Assembly (NCBI GenBank): GCA_947452675.1
Contig: CANGDL010000003.1
Coordinates: 31,409 to 95,408 of the forward strand
Direction: 5' to 3'
Length of the DNA: 64,000 nt
Source: Microbacteriaceae bacterium
Lineage (GTDB): Bacteria; Actinomycetota; Actinomycetes; Actinomycetales; Microbacteriaceae
Part shown: positions 26,059 to 35,047 of the stretch, in pieces
Layout: every line of letters begins with the position of its first letter
Position numbering within the stretch: position 1 is the first letter of the stretch
Translations under genes and position numbers: made by a program
The notes under the pieces: generated by a model
Told to the model about the DNA's origin: nothing
The model's input: only the letters and a program-made list of their open reading frames with translations
Database searches by the model: none

Positions 26059-26493
26059 ATGAGCCAGAGTTTTATTGAATCCCGACGAATCGCGCGCATC
26101 AGGCCGAGAGCGATTCGCCTTTTTCTGCCTTTCTTGGTTCTTGGCGCATCCTGTTTCGGAGTTTCCTTTTATACCGGCAGACTTCCAGAGCAATGGATGT
26201 ACATCACGCTCTATTCCGTGGCCGGTGCCTTGGCCTTTATTTTTTGGTTGATTCCCGTGCTTCGATATCTAAGCGCGTATGTCGACCTGTTCACGACAAG
26301 AATCTCCTACCGTGCTGGCCTCATGGGGCAACGTCGAACCGAGGCTCAATTTTCGCAAGTCACCGATGTTCGCCTCGGGGATGGACGACGGATTCACCTC
26401 ACCCTGGTTAGCGGCGAAATAATTGAACTACCAGCACTTCCAAAGGCAAAGAAACTAGTTGGTGCGATTCAGGTCTTAGTCGCCAAGGTTTAA
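26059..26493 (+). CDS. Membrane protein with a bacterial PH-like domain
   Basis: 144 residues. Two membrane segments (about 18-38 and 48-68) are followed by a cytoplasmic PH-like domain, seen in TTRISYRAGLMGQRRTEAQFSQVTDVRL and a closing IIELPALPKAKKLVGAI. The ATG at 26059 is used because a longer reading from 25993 lies inside birA. It sits between birA and purK, a position such proteins hold in many actinobacteria. The family's role is unknown; attachment to the cell envelope is likely. Confidence 0.83.
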   Translation: MSQSFIESRRIARIRPRAIRLFLPFLVLGASCFGVSFYTGRLPEQWMYITLYSVAGALAFIFWLIPVLRYLSAYVDLFTTRISYRAGLMGQRRTEAQFSQVTDVRLGDGRRIHLTLVSGEIIELPALPKAKKLVGAIQVLVAKV

Positions 26494-26524
26494 ACTAAAG
26501 GCAGACGAATAAGGGATTGGTGTC

Positions 26525-27655
26525 ATGGCTTCTGTGGGCGTAATCGGTGGCGGCCAGCTGGCTCGAATGATGACACCGCCGTCGATCAACTTGGGTTTCG
26601 ACTTAAAAGTTCTTGCAGAATCCGAAGGTTCGTCGGCGGCACTGGCCACAAGCCAGGTTGGTGACTACACCCACCTCGACGTGGTCCGCGAGTTTGCGAA
26701 AACCGTTGATGTAATCACATTCGACCACGAACACGTGCCATTGCCAGTTCTCGAAGCGCTCGAGGCAGAGGGCGTAAAGGTAAACCCGCCAAGCAAAGCC
26801 CTCGCCTTCGCTCAGAACAAACTGAAGATGCGCAAACGTCTCGGAGCACTTGGTTTGCCAATGCCCGCCTGGACAGAAATCCAAGATGCCTCTGCGCTCC
26901 AAGAGTTCATCGAGGCAAATGGTGGCGTGGCAATTCTCAAGACACCAATTGGCGGTTATGACGGCAAGGGTGTTCGAGTCGTTCGCTCGGCCGAGGATGC
27001 GAGCGATTGGTTAGCGAATCTTGCCCAATACGGTGGCAGCCTGCTGGCCGAGGAGAAGGTCGATTTCGTGCGCGAATTGGCTCAGCTCAGCGCTCGTCGC
27101 CCTAACGGTGAGTTCAAAGCTTGGCCATTGGTCGAAACCATCCAAGAAAATGGTGTTTGTTCGGTAGTGATCTCACCGGCCCCACGTGCGACCAAGCAAA
27201 CCATGAACACTACTGCCGAGATAGCCCGCAAGGTAGCCGATGGTCTAGAGGTCACCGGTGTGCTCGCCGTCGAAATGTTTGAGGCTCGCGACGGGCGAAT
27301 TCTGATAAACGAATTGGCCATGCGCCCACACAACTCAGGTCACTTCAGCATCGAAGGATCAGTAACCAGCCAATTCGAGCAGCACATCCGTGCAGTTTTG
27401 GATCTGCCTTTAGGCTCCACGGAGCCAACCGCGAAGCACGCCGTAATGGTGAACCTGCTTGGCGTCGACGATTCAAATGACTTTATCCAAGCCTACGATC
27501 GGGCTCTCGCCGAGCATCCATCGGCCAAGGTGCACACCTATGGCAAGGGTCCGCGAGCTGGTCGCAAAATGGGGCATGTCACTGTGGTCTCGGATGATTT
27601 AAAGTTTGCGCTCGCCGAAGCCAAGGGCGCGGCGGCCGTTTTGCTACGCGGATAA
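26525..27655 (+). CDS. purK: 5-(carboxyamino)imidazole ribonucleotide synthase
   Basis: ATP-grasp enzyme of purine synthesis that carboxylates AIR to N5-CAIR. It is 376 residues long. [12 protein letters not shown] opens the protein, [10 protein letters not shown] follows, the ATP loop lies in [13 protein letters not shown], and the metal site is in [15 protein letters not shown]. An AAGGGA site is 8 bases upstream. PurE, the next enzyme, follows 52 bases later. Confidence 0.96.
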   Translation: MASVGVIGGGQLARMMTPPSINLGFDLKVLAESEGSSAALATSQVGDYTHLDVVREFAKTVDVITFDHEHVPLPVLEALEAEGVKVNPPSKALAFAQNKLKMRKRLGALGLPMPAWTEIQDASALQEFIEANGGVAILKTPIGGYDGKGVRVVRSAEDASDWLANLAQYGGSLLAEEKVDFVRELAQLSARRPNGEFKAWPLVETIQENGVCSVVISPAPRATKQTMNTTAEIARKVADGLEVTGVLAVEMFEARDGRILINELAMRPHNSGHFSIEGSVTSQFEQHIRAVLDLPLGSTEPTAKHAVMVNLLGVDDSNDFIQAYDRALAEHPSAKVHTYGKGPRAGRKMGHVTVVSDDLKFALAEAKGAAAVLLRG

Positions 27656-27707
27656 CGGTACCTGGCTAGGTAAAATTTCAAAGTCGTCAATTCTTAAGGA
27701 GCCAAAC

Positions 27708-28202
27708 ATGTCAAACCCGGTCGTTGGTGTAGTCATGGGCTCAGATTCAGACTGGACAGTCATGTCTGATGCTGCACAGGTTCTAAAAGAATTTGGCATT
27801 GAGTATGAAGTCGAAGTGCTCTCCGCTCATCGCACCCCTGAACGAATGATCGAATGGGGTAAGGCCGCAGCAGGTCGGGGTCTAAAAGTGATCATTGCCG
27901 GAGCCGGCGGCGCAGCCCACCTACCAGGTATGTTGGCATCGGTCACCACGCTCCCAGTCATCGGAGTGCCGGTTGCACTGGCAAAGCTGGATGGCATGGA
28001 CTCTCTTCTTTCAATCGTTCAGATGCCTGCCGGAATCCCGGTGGCTACGGTTTCCATCAACGGCGCGAAGAACGCGGGTATTCTCGCGGCACGCATCCTT
28101 GGTTCATTTGATTCAAAGCTTTCTGCGGCCATGCTTGCCTATGGCGAGTCACTCAAGGCGCAGGTTGCCGAGAAGAATGCGAAGCTCAAATCTCAAATCT
28201 AG
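27708..28202 (+). CDS. purE: N5-carboxyaminoimidazole ribonucleotide mutase
   Basis: Moves the carboxyl group of N5-CAIR to form CAIR. It is 164 residues long, the normal size of class I PurE. Active-site motifs GSDSDW (near residue 10), SAHRTPERM and [11 protein letters not shown] are all present. The ATG at 27708 follows an AAGGAG site; a longer reading to 27606 overlaps purK and is rejected. The TAG stop lies in a region read in another frame by the following LCP gene. Confidence 0.95.
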   Translation: MSNPVVGVVMGSDSDWTVMSDAAQVLKEFGIEYEVEVLSAHRTPERMIEWGKAAAGRGLKVIIAGAGGAAHLPGMLASVTTLPVIGVPVALAKLDGMDSLLSIVQMPAGIPVATVSINGAKNAGILAARILGSFDSKLSAAMLAYGESLKAQVAEKNAKLKSQI

Positions 28203-28261
28203 GTCCATTCCGTAAGGTCGAGCGAGTTACCCCGGAGCAGCTTTATAAGCGCGCTTGGTGG

Positions 28262-29524
28262 ATGATTTTGCTCACCTTGCTAATCCCTGGTTCGGTCCAA
28301 CTCCTAGCCGGCAATCGAAGAGTGGCCAGGTTTGGGTTGGTCGCGACTTTAGGTTTCTGGTTCCTGATGGTCATCTTGCTCGGCCTTGGGCTAATCCATA
28401 AGAGTTGGCTTATCTCTCTTGTGTCAATGCCTTTTGTGGATGGGGCACTTGCAGTTCTACTTTTTGCCTACGCAATAGTTTTCGCCCTGCTAAGCCTCGA
28501 CACCTTGAGGCTCATGAAATTGGGTCGACTTTATAACCGAGATCGCTGGATTAGCTTCGCAGCGATTGTCCTGGCTGGAGTTTTGGGCACGTCTGCTATT
28601 TCTTACGCGGGCAACCTTGCCGGTGTCTCGGCAGGAGCACTCGGTGCCATCTTCAACCAGTCTGGAATGACCGAACCGGTGAACGGTCGATACAACATCT
28701 TGCTGTTGGGCGCCGATTCAGGCGCTGACCGGTTTGGCATTCGCCCAGACAGTATTTCGGTAATCAGCATCAATGCCGCAACCGGCGCTGCCGTAAACAT
28801 TGGCATTCCGCGAAATTTGCAACGAGTTGGATTCGTCGCTGGTTCACCAATGCTCAAGGTCTATCCAAATGGCTGGAACTGTGGCGAGGTTTGCCTCATC
28901 AATGCGATTTATAAAGACACCACAGACAACCATGCCGATCTCTATCCAATGGCTGAAAAGCACGGTTCCACACCCGGCGTTGAGGCGACCCGAGACGCCG
29001 TCGAGTATGTGACCGGTTTGAAGATTCAGTCTTACGTGATGGTCGACATGTCGGCCTTCGCGGGCCTAGTGGACGCACTCGGCGGGGTAGATATAAACGT
29101 CAAAGAACGTTTGCCAATTGGCGGTCAAAAACTTGACCTCTCGGATGTTTCAGGCTGGATCGAAGTAGGTCAGCAGCACATGAACGGATATAACGCCATG
29201 TGGTACGCACGCAGTCGCCACAGCACCACTGATTATGACCGCATGCGCAGGCAGCGCGAGGTCGAGAACGCGATTCTTAATCAGTTCGACCCGGCAAATG
29301 TGCTCACGCGATTCCAAAGCATCGCTGCCGCTGGCCGCAAACTAGTCAAGACCGACATCCCAAGTGGAATGTTGGCTTCGTACGTTGACCTTGCCACCAA
29401 GCTCAAGACGAAAAAGATGGTCTCGCTCGAGCTTGTGCCTCCGACCATTGATGTGATTCACCCTAATTTCGATTCAATCCACCAGATGATTCAGTCGGCC
29501 TTTGCTGCCGAGGGAACCAACTAA
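28262..29524 (+). CDS. LytR-CpsA-Psr (LCP) family cell-wall polymer ligase
   Basis: 420 residues from the ATG at 28262. LCP proteins transfer undecaprenyl-linked glycopolymers onto peptidoglycan outside the membrane. Several hydrophobic segments occupy residues 1-125. The LCP domain follows, with ILLLGADSG, the arginine-containing RPDSISVISI and IGIPRNLQRVGF, and YARSRHSTTDYDRMRRQREV. The start is doubtful. The same frame is open upstream into purE and reads plausible coding (TPEQLYKRAWW) before the ATG, yet has no ATG, GTG or TTG. The true N-terminus may be longer. It heads the surface-polymer cluster. Confidence 0.9.
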   Translation: MILLTLLIPGSVQLLAGNRRVARFGLVATLGFWFLMVILLGLGLIHKSWLISLVSMPFVDGALAVLLFAYAIVFALLSLDTLRLMKLGRLYNRDRWISFAAIVLAGVLGTSAISYAGNLAGVSAGALGAIFNQSGMTEPVNGRYNILLLGADSGADRFGIRPDSISVISINAATGAAVNIGIPRNLQRVGFVAGSPMLKVYPNGWNCGEVCLINAIYKDTTDNHADLYPMAEKHGSTPGVEATRDAVEYVTGLKIQSYVMVDMSAFAGLVDALGGVDINVKERLPIGGQKLDLSDVSGWIEVGQQHMNGYNAMWYARSRHSTTDYDRMRRQREVENAILNQFDPANVLTRFQSIAAAGRKLVKTDIPSGMLASYVDLATKLKTKKMVSLELVPPTIDVIHPNFDSIHQMIQSAFAAEGTN

Positions 29525-29550
29525 GACCATTTGCTTCAGGGGTCTTTTAG
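29523..29550 (+). terminator. Weak terminator after the LCP gene
   Basis: AAGACC (29523-29528) pairs with GGTCTT (29541-29546), followed by TTAG. The stem is short and overlaps the stop codon, so efficiency is doubtful. Confidence 0.35.
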
Positions 29551-29561
29551 GCCCTCGCAGG

Positions 29562-29567
29562 TAGACT
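29562..29567 (+). promoter_or_regulatory. -10 candidate for the polymer export operon
   Basis: TAGACT lies 35 bases before the permease ATG, allowing a short leader that contains the GAAGGAG ribosome site. Confidence 0.4.
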
Positions 29568-29602
29568 TTCTCTAGCAATCTAAACGAGCCGAAGGAGCCC
29601 GA

Positions 29603-30451
29603 ATGAGTCTCGCCGACTACGCACGGGAACATGGGCTGAAGCGCGTTGGCGCTCGCCCGGCTTTGCTCGAATACCTCGCCGAAGCTTGGAAGCGTCGCGA
29701 TTTTGCGATGACCATGGCTCGATTCAACAGCGAGGCTGCCAACGCTAGAAACCGCTTGGGACGCTGGTGGACAGTGCTACTACCGACCGTGCAGGCATTG
29801 GTTTACGGTCTAATCTTCGGCGTTCTGATGGGTTCGAGCCGCCCTGATAACTACATCCCATTCTTGTTCACGGGTGTTTTCTTGTATTCATTCATCTCAG
29901 GTGCATTTGGTGCCGGTGCCGGTTCAGTCACCGGCAACCTCGGTTTGGTCCGCTCGCTCAGTTTCCCACGCATGCTGCTGCCAGTTCAGGCAACGATTCA
30001 GCAAGTTTTCAACCTACTTCCTCAGATGGTGTTGCTGCTTTTGACCTGGGTGGTTTTTGCTCAGCCGATCACGTGGGCTTGGCTTCTCTTGGTCCCTATC
30101 ACTCTGCTCATGGTTATGTTCAGCACTGGTTTGGCTCTAATTTCGGCGCGACTAACTGTGCATGTGCAAGACCTAACCAAGCTGATTCCATTTGTCGTTC
30201 GAATCGTGTTCTACACCAGTGGCATTTTCTTCAACATGGAGCGAGTGCTTAAGCACTACCCTATTGCGCTTGAAATCGAAAAGTACAACCCGATTTATGT
30301 CTTTGTGAGCCTGGCCCGCGGAGTGGGCGTTGCCGGGTACACGACAACAACATTTATGTGGGTTGCAGCGTTCGGTTGGGCTTTCCTGACACTTGGTCTC
30401 GGAATCGTTTTCTTCTGGAAGGCGGAGGAGCGTTATGGCCGCGAAGATTAA
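29603..30451 (+). CDS. wzm: ABC-2 polysaccharide/teichoic-acid exporter, permease
   Basis: 282 residues with a soluble N-terminal stretch of about 50 residues and six membrane segments, the Wzm/TagG topology. SLVFPRMLLPV-type sequence (SFPRMLLPVQ) and LTVHVQDLTKL are family features at the ATPase interface. It moves a lipid-linked glycan across the membrane. A GAAGGAG site precedes the ATG. Its end overlaps the ATPase gene by 17 bases. Confidence 0.92.
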   Translation: MSLADYAREHGLKRVGARPALLEYLAEAWKRRDFAMTMARFNSEAANARNRLGRWWTVLLPTVQALVYGLIFGVLMGSSRPDNYIPFLFTGVFLYSFISGAFGAGAGSVTGNLGLVRSLSFPRMLLPVQATIQQVFNLLPQMVLLLLTWVVFAQPITWAWLLLVPITLLMVMFSTGLALISARLTVHVQDLTKLIPFVVRIVFYTSGIFFNMERVLKHYPIALEIEKYNPIYVFVSLARGVGVAGYTTTTFMWVAAFGWAFLTLGLGIVFFWKAEERYGRED

Positions 30452-31226
30452 GAAGAGCACCCGCCCGGTGAGCGACAAGCCGGTCGTAGTTGTCGATGAC
30501 GTTCACATCATTTACAAGGTTTTCTCAAGTGGTCGCCGTGCAACCAAGGGTGCGACAACGGGCCGAAAGAGCTTCTCTAGAAAGCTGGGTCTTCGTGAGG
30601 TGCATGCCGTCAAGGGCTTAAGTTTTACTGTTTTCGAAGGTGAATCGGTTGGCATCATCGGCAGCAATGGTTCTGGCAAGTCGAGCCTAATGCGAGCTAT
30701 TGCCGGGCTTACCCCAATTCAGGGCGGCGCCGTATATGCTTCGGCCAAGCCGGCTTTGCTGGGCGTTGGAGCAGTCTTGCTGCCGAATCTCTCTGGCGAA
30801 AAGAACATTTTGCTTGGCGGCTTGGCCATGGGTTTTGGTCGAAAGGAAATGATCGAGAACACCGATGCCATCACAAAATTCGCCGGCCTTGACGAGTTCA
30901 TCGACCTTCCAATGCGAACCTATTCATCTGGAATGTCAGCTCGCCTGCGCTTTGCAATTGCGGCATCCCGCGACCATGACATCCTGATTATCGATGAAGC
31001 ACTGGCCGTTGGTGACCAAGAGTTCCGCAACCGTTCCGAAGCTCGCATGCGTGAGATGCGCGACAGTGCCGGAACCGTATTCTTGGTCAGTCACAGCATG
31101 AAGTCGATTCTCGACACCTGCACTCGTGTGATTTGGATCGAGAAGGGCGAATTGATCATGGATGGCGACCCGCTAGAGGTCATCAATGCCTACAACGTGC
31201 ACACCGGCTCTGACACGATCGACTAA
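30435..31226 (+). CDS. wzt: ABC-2 polysaccharide/teichoic-acid exporter, ATPase
   Basis: 263 residues, with start ATG at 30435 behind a GGAGGAG site inside the permease gene. A longer reading from 30393 is rejected. Walker A is GSNGSGKSS, the signature is TYSSGMSARL and Walker B is DILIIDEAL, followed by the VSHS switch. There is no C-terminal carbohydrate-binding extension, as in TagH-like short forms, so the exported chain is probably not terminally capped. It acts with the permease before it. Confidence 0.94.
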   Translation: MAAKIKKSTRPVSDKPVVVVDDVHIIYKVFSSGRRATKGATTGRKSFSRKLGLREVHAVKGLSFTVFEGESVGIIGSNGSGKSSLMRAIAGLTPIQGGAVYASAKPALLGVGAVLLPNLSGEKNILLGGLAMGFGRKEMIENTDAITKFAGLDEFIDLPMRTYSSGMSARLRFAIAASRDHDILIIDEALAVGDQEFRNRSEARMREMRDSAGTVFLVSHSMKSILDTCTRVIWIEKGELIMDGDPLEVINAYNVHTGSDTID

Positions 31227-31228
31227 TC

Positions 31229-32245
31229 ATGGTGGTGTCTAGCCCTCCAGTCACCGTCATCATGCCGGTGTTGAACGAAGAGTCACACCTAGCGGCCTCG
31301 GTGCAGAGCATTCTGAATCAGGAGTACCCAGGCGACCTTGAAATCATCCTCGCACTCGGCCCGTCGCACGACCAAACTAATGCGGTTGCGGCTGAAATAG
31401 CCCGGCGCGAGCCAAGCGTGCGCTTCATCGACAACCCGCGAGGCCTGACTACGGTGGGGCTAAACACCGCCATCAAACTTGCGAAGCACGATTTCATCGT
31501 TCGCGTTGATGCACACAGTGAACTCGCACCTGGATACATCGCGGATGGCATTCGAATCTTGCTTGGGGTTGGTGCCGATCAGCTCGGTGGCATCATGGAT
31601 GCCAAGGGCAAGAGTTCCTTTCAAAAGGCCGTCGCCTGGGCATATAAGAGCCGCTTTGGAATTGGTGGCGCTAGCTATCACGTCGGAGGCGAGGCGGGTG
31701 AGGCCGAAAGCGCGTATCTCGGAATCTTCAAGAAGTCAGCTCTGATTCGAGTTTCTGGTTATGACGAGGCAATTATCCGTGGTGAGGATTGGGATTTAGC
31801 TCAGAGAATCAAGAAGACGGGCGGTTTAGTTTGGTTTTCTCCCGAGCTCAAGGTCACCTATTGGCCACGAGGTAGGTTTTCAAACCTTGTGAAACAGTTT
31901 TATTCGACGGGAATTTGGCGTGGCGATTTGACTCACCGAGACCTGCGTCGCGCCTCCAAGCGATATTTCGCACCGCCCGCACTGGTGGTTGCCTTGTTTG
32001 CAGGCTTGGTTTGGCTGGGTTTTGGTCGCCTGATCGGCATTCTCCCGTGGGCTCTCTATTTGCTAGGAGTGTTCGGCCTTGCTGTCTCGGCTCGAGACTT
32101 GAGCCTGAAATCACGCATCGCTCTCATGATTGTTTTGCCGACCATGCACCTTAGCTGGGGCATCGGCTTCATCAAGGGCTACGCAAACGGGGCTGGCAAC
32201 ACCATCGATAAGGGGCGGCTCTCTGGCAAGGCAGCTGGAAAATGA
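31229..32245 (+). CDS. GT2 glycosyltransferase with C-terminal membrane segments
   Basis: 338 residues. The N-terminal GT-A domain starts PPVTVIMPVLNEESHL, carries a DAHSE motif where a DxD-like metal site is expected, and has RGEDWDLAQRIKKTGG with the catalytic-base region. Two to three membrane segments at about 245-320 resemble ExoA-type enzymes. It probably adds a sugar to the lipid-linked polymer at the cytoplasmic face. It starts 2 bases after the ATPase stop and overlaps the next gene by 4. Confidence 0.9.
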   Translation: MVVSSPPVTVIMPVLNEESHLAASVQSILNQEYPGDLEIILALGPSHDQTNAVAAEIARREPSVRFIDNPRGLTTVGLNTAIKLAKHDFIVRVDAHSELAPGYIADGIRILLGVGADQLGGIMDAKGKSSFQKAVAWAYKSRFGIGGASYHVGGEAGEAESAYLGIFKKSALIRVSGYDEAIIRGEDWDLAQRIKKTGGLVWFSPELKVTYWPRGRFSNLVKQFYSTGIWRGDLTHRDLRRASKRYFAPPALVVALFAGLVWLGFGRLIGILPWALYLLGVFGLAVSARDLSLKSRIALMIVLPTMHLSWGIGFIKGYANGAGNTIDKGRLSGKAAGK

Positions 32246-33429
32246 GCAGCCTTTCGCTATTGAAAAAATTTGCTCCCATGAGGATTGTTGGCGCGGCTAA
32301 GCGAAGGGCGGCAATCAAGGTTCGCGCACTGCAATATCAACTCGATCGAAATCGAAGCTTGGCCAATGCGGTGCTTTTCGAATCTTTTCAGGGCAAGGTA
32401 ATCGGCGATAGCCCATACGACATTTTTGTTGGACTTAGGGATGCACGGCCTGAGCTTGAGTTCATATGGGTGACCGCGCCGGCAACAAGTGCCCCCGCCG
32501 GTTCGAGGGCAGTGCCCTTCGGTTCCCGTGCCTATCTTCAGGCGTTGGCAACTTCAAAGTATCTGGTAAATAATTCAAACTTCCCGCCCTACTTTCGCAA
32601 AGCAGCCGGTCAGGTTTATTTGCAGACCTGGCACGGAACTCCGCTAAAGCGGCTCGGTCGTGACATCCTCAACAACAACTTGACCAAAAGTTATCTCGAC
32701 ACCATGGATCGCGAAGCCAAGGCCTGGGATTACCTCATCTCGCCAAACGCTTTCTGCACCGAGATTTTCCCAAGCTCCTTCGGTTATGCGGGTGAAATCA
32801 TCGAAACCGGCTATCCGAGAAACGACAAGCTAAGCACCGCGGGTTCGGCTGAACGTCAAGCGATCCGGCAGTCAATAGGCGTCAATGACCCATCCGTGAT
32901 TTTGGTCATGTATGCGCCTACCTGGCGCGATTACAGCCGGACTTCAACGGGAAACTGGCAATCGGTTTTCTACCTTGATGAGAATCTGGAGTTGCCCGAG
33001 GGTTTCAAGCTCATTTATCGCGGTCATACCAACACTCACGAGGCTCACAAAGACGGCTCAAGCAAAAACTTCATCGATGTCACAAGATATCCAAACATCA
33101 CCGACTTATATCTAGCTGCCGATGTGCTCATCACTGACTATTCATCAGTGATGTTTGACTTCTCGGTTACTGGCAAGCCAATGATATTCCTGACCCCTGA
33201 TCTGGAACGCTATCGAGCTGAACGAGGGTTCTATTTCAATTTCGAAGCCGAGGCGCCAGGCCCAATTTTAGGCACCCAGGATGAAGTTCTCGCGGCCCTG
33301 CAAAGTCTTGATGAAATCTCACGAAACTATCAGGCCAAATACAGAAAATGGCAGCTAAAGTTTGACTCACACGAGGATGGGAAAGCCGCCTCGAGAGTCA
33401 TCGCCAAGGTCTTCACGGAGGGCAACTAA
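32242..33429 (+). CDS. CDP-glycerol:poly(glycerophosphate) glycerophosphotransferase-like protein
   Basis: 395 residues of the TagB/TagF family, which add glycerol-phosphate or ribitol-phosphate units to teichoic-acid chains from CDP-activated donors. The two histidine-type motifs are visible: TWHGTPLKRLG near residue 130 and YRGHTNTH near 255. ETGYPRND and the C-terminal ITDYSSVMFDF also match. Starts at ATGA overlapping the GT2 stop and ends TAATG into the next gene. Together with the exporter and LCP ligase it indicates a phosphodiester-containing wall polymer. Confidence 0.9.
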   Translation: MSSLSLLKKFAPMRIVGAAKRRAAIKVRALQYQLDRNRSLANAVLFESFQGKVIGDSPYDIFVGLRDARPELEFIWVTAPATSAPAGSRAVPFGSRAYLQALATSKYLVNNSNFPPYFRKAAGQVYLQTWHGTPLKRLGRDILNNNLTKSYLDTMDREAKAWDYLISPNAFCTEIFPSSFGYAGEIIETGYPRNDKLSTAGSAERQAIRQSIGVNDPSVILVMYAPTWRDYSRTSTGNWQSVFYLDENLELPEGFKLIYRGHTNTHEAHKDGSSKNFIDVTRYPNITDLYLAADVLITDYSSVMFDFSVTGKPMIFLTPDLERYRAERGFYFNFEAEAPGPILGTQDEVLAALQSLDEISRNYQAKYRKWQLKFDSHEDGKAASRVIAKVFTEGN

Positions 33430-34550
33430 TGCGCTCGAAGTTCATCAAAATTGCAAGAAGAATGTTGGCGACCGGTCCAATCCCAGGCCTTAAATACCTT
33501 GTCTTGAGAGCCTTGTGGAAGCTTTCCTTTCAAGCCAGGCAAACCGATAGCACCGCGCCAAAGGTGACCTTGATTCTTCCCGTTTACAACGTCGAAGATT
33601 ACCTATCTGATTGCCTGCTCAGCATCCGTGCGCAGCGTTGGCCAAACCTCGAGATCATCGCGGTGAACGATGGCTCGACCGATTCCTCACTTGAGATCCT
33701 CGAGACCTTTGCTGCCAGTACCCCATACCTCCGAGTAATTAGTAAGGCCAACGGAGGGCTTGGCGCGGCGAGAAACACCGGGCTCGATGCCATCCAAACC
33801 ACCGACTATCTGATGTTCGCTGATTCGGATGACCTTCTTCCGTTCGGTTCAATCGAGCGATTTGTGCGGCAGGCCGAGGCGAGTGGCAACCCTCTGGTGG
33901 TCGGCAAGACCTTCTGCTTTTATGGTGCGCGTTACTTTGAGCGAGCGTCATCGGCCGTGCTTTTTGAGCGCGACTCAGAGTCTGCGACGGTTGATGAATT
34001 CCCCGAGGTTTTGGGTGACGTGACAGCCTGGAACAAACTCTTCGACTGGGCATTCTGGCAGAAATACAAATTTCGTTTCCCCGAGGGCGTTGCCTATGAG
34101 GACATGGCGCTGATGGCGAGTGCATACCTTGCAGCTGGCCAATTCGACCTCATCTCTGGTCGCTCTTATTTCTGGCGGGTTCGCGCCGAGGGGCAGTCTC
34201 TCTCCCAGCGCAAAACCGAATTGAAGAGTTTGAAAGACCGCCTCCATGCAATCACATTGATCGACAAGTATGTGCGTGCAGCGGTGGCTAAGGGTTTGAT
34301 TCAGAGCGAGGTTCATACGTCCTATGTAAGGCACATGATTGCACTTGATTTTGAGCTTTTTGCACCTCAGCTAGAGCGCGCTGATGAAGCATTCTTCCTT
34401 GCCTTCAAGGCGAGTGCCAATGCTTTGCTCAGCGATGCCATTGGTGAAGACTGGGCATCAAGCACGGGCAAATATCGTCAGGTGGTTTGGGCTGCCATGC
34501 ACGGTTCACGAGAGCAAACGCTAAAGGTTCTACGAGAGGTATCGAAATGA
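33429..34550 (+). CDS. GT2 glycosyltransferase
   Basis: 373 residues. After about 45 N-terminal residues the GT-A fold begins KVTLILPVYNVEDYLSDCL, with IAVNDGSTDSS (nucleotide binding), GGLGAARNTGLD and the metal motif ADSDD. There is a helical C-terminal part of about 120 residues and no clear membrane segment. Similar proteins in teichoic-acid clusters add sugars to the backbone. It is translationally coupled to both neighbours (1- and 4-base overlaps). Confidence 0.9.
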   Translation: MRSKFIKIARRMLATGPIPGLKYLVLRALWKLSFQARQTDSTAPKVTLILPVYNVEDYLSDCLLSIRAQRWPNLEIIAVNDGSTDSSLEILETFAASTPYLRVISKANGGLGAARNTGLDAIQTTDYLMFADSDDLLPFGSIERFVRQAEASGNPLVVGKTFCFYGARYFERASSAVLFERDSESATVDEFPEVLGDVTAWNKLFDWAFWQKYKFRFPEGVAYEDMALMASAYLAAGQFDLISGRSYFWRVRAEGQSLSQRKTELKSLKDRLHAITLIDKYVRAAVAKGLIQSEVHTSYVRHMIALDFELFAPQLERADEAFFLAFKASANALLSDAIGEDWASSTGKYRQVVWAAMHGSREQTLKVLREVSK

Positions 34551-35047
34551 AAAAGAATCACCTGATCTCGGGTTTCGCTGGTGTCGCGGGCACGATTCTG
34601 TTGACTGCGAGCCTCGCCGGCTGCTCGATCCTTTACCCAAACTGGGGCACAACCGCCAAGCCGGCTGATTCAGCTTCGCCATCGGCCAGCACCTCGGTTG
34701 CGCCAAGCGTCACACCAACCGCTTCGCCTTCTCCGACACTCGCTCAGGCCAAGGCGCAGATCTCGCTACTTGATTCGGGTGTCGATGTGGCGGGCGGAAA
34801 CGTTTATGCAGTCGGCGAAGTCACCAACGTTGTCGAGGATGGTGGTGTTTGCACATTAACTTTCATTGGTGCTGGTAAGACCAAAACGGTGAGCGGAACC
34901 GCCGAAGCCAATGCCACCGACACCCAGTGCCACCCGTTGCAGATTGCTTTGGCTGGGCTACCAAAGGGCGCCGGGCTCATCACGATTAGCTACGAATCAC
35001 CGACTCACAAGGGCACCTCGGCAGCGGTGGCGGTAACTATTCCTTGA
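34547..35047 (+). CDS. Unrecognised lipoprotein of the surface cluster
   Basis: 166 residues, start ATG at 34547 overlapping the GT2 stop as ATGA. The signal peptide ends in the lipobox SLAGC with lipidated Cys26. A Ser/Thr/Pro-rich linker (about 35-70) precedes a compact domain with two cysteines (GGVCTLTF and TQCHPL) that could pair. It looks like a small beta-sandwich, but the family was not recognised. It is directly followed by the large LysM protein (TGATG overlap), suggesting a joint role on the cell surface. Confidence 0.85.
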   Translation: MKKNHLISGFAGVAGTILLTASLAGCSILYPNWGTTAKPADSASPSASTSVAPSVTPTASPSPTLAQAKAQISLLDSGVDVAGGNVYAVGEVTNVVEDGGVCTLTFIGAGKTKTVSGTAEANATDTQCHPLQIALAGLPKGAGLITISYESPTHKGTSAAVAVTIP

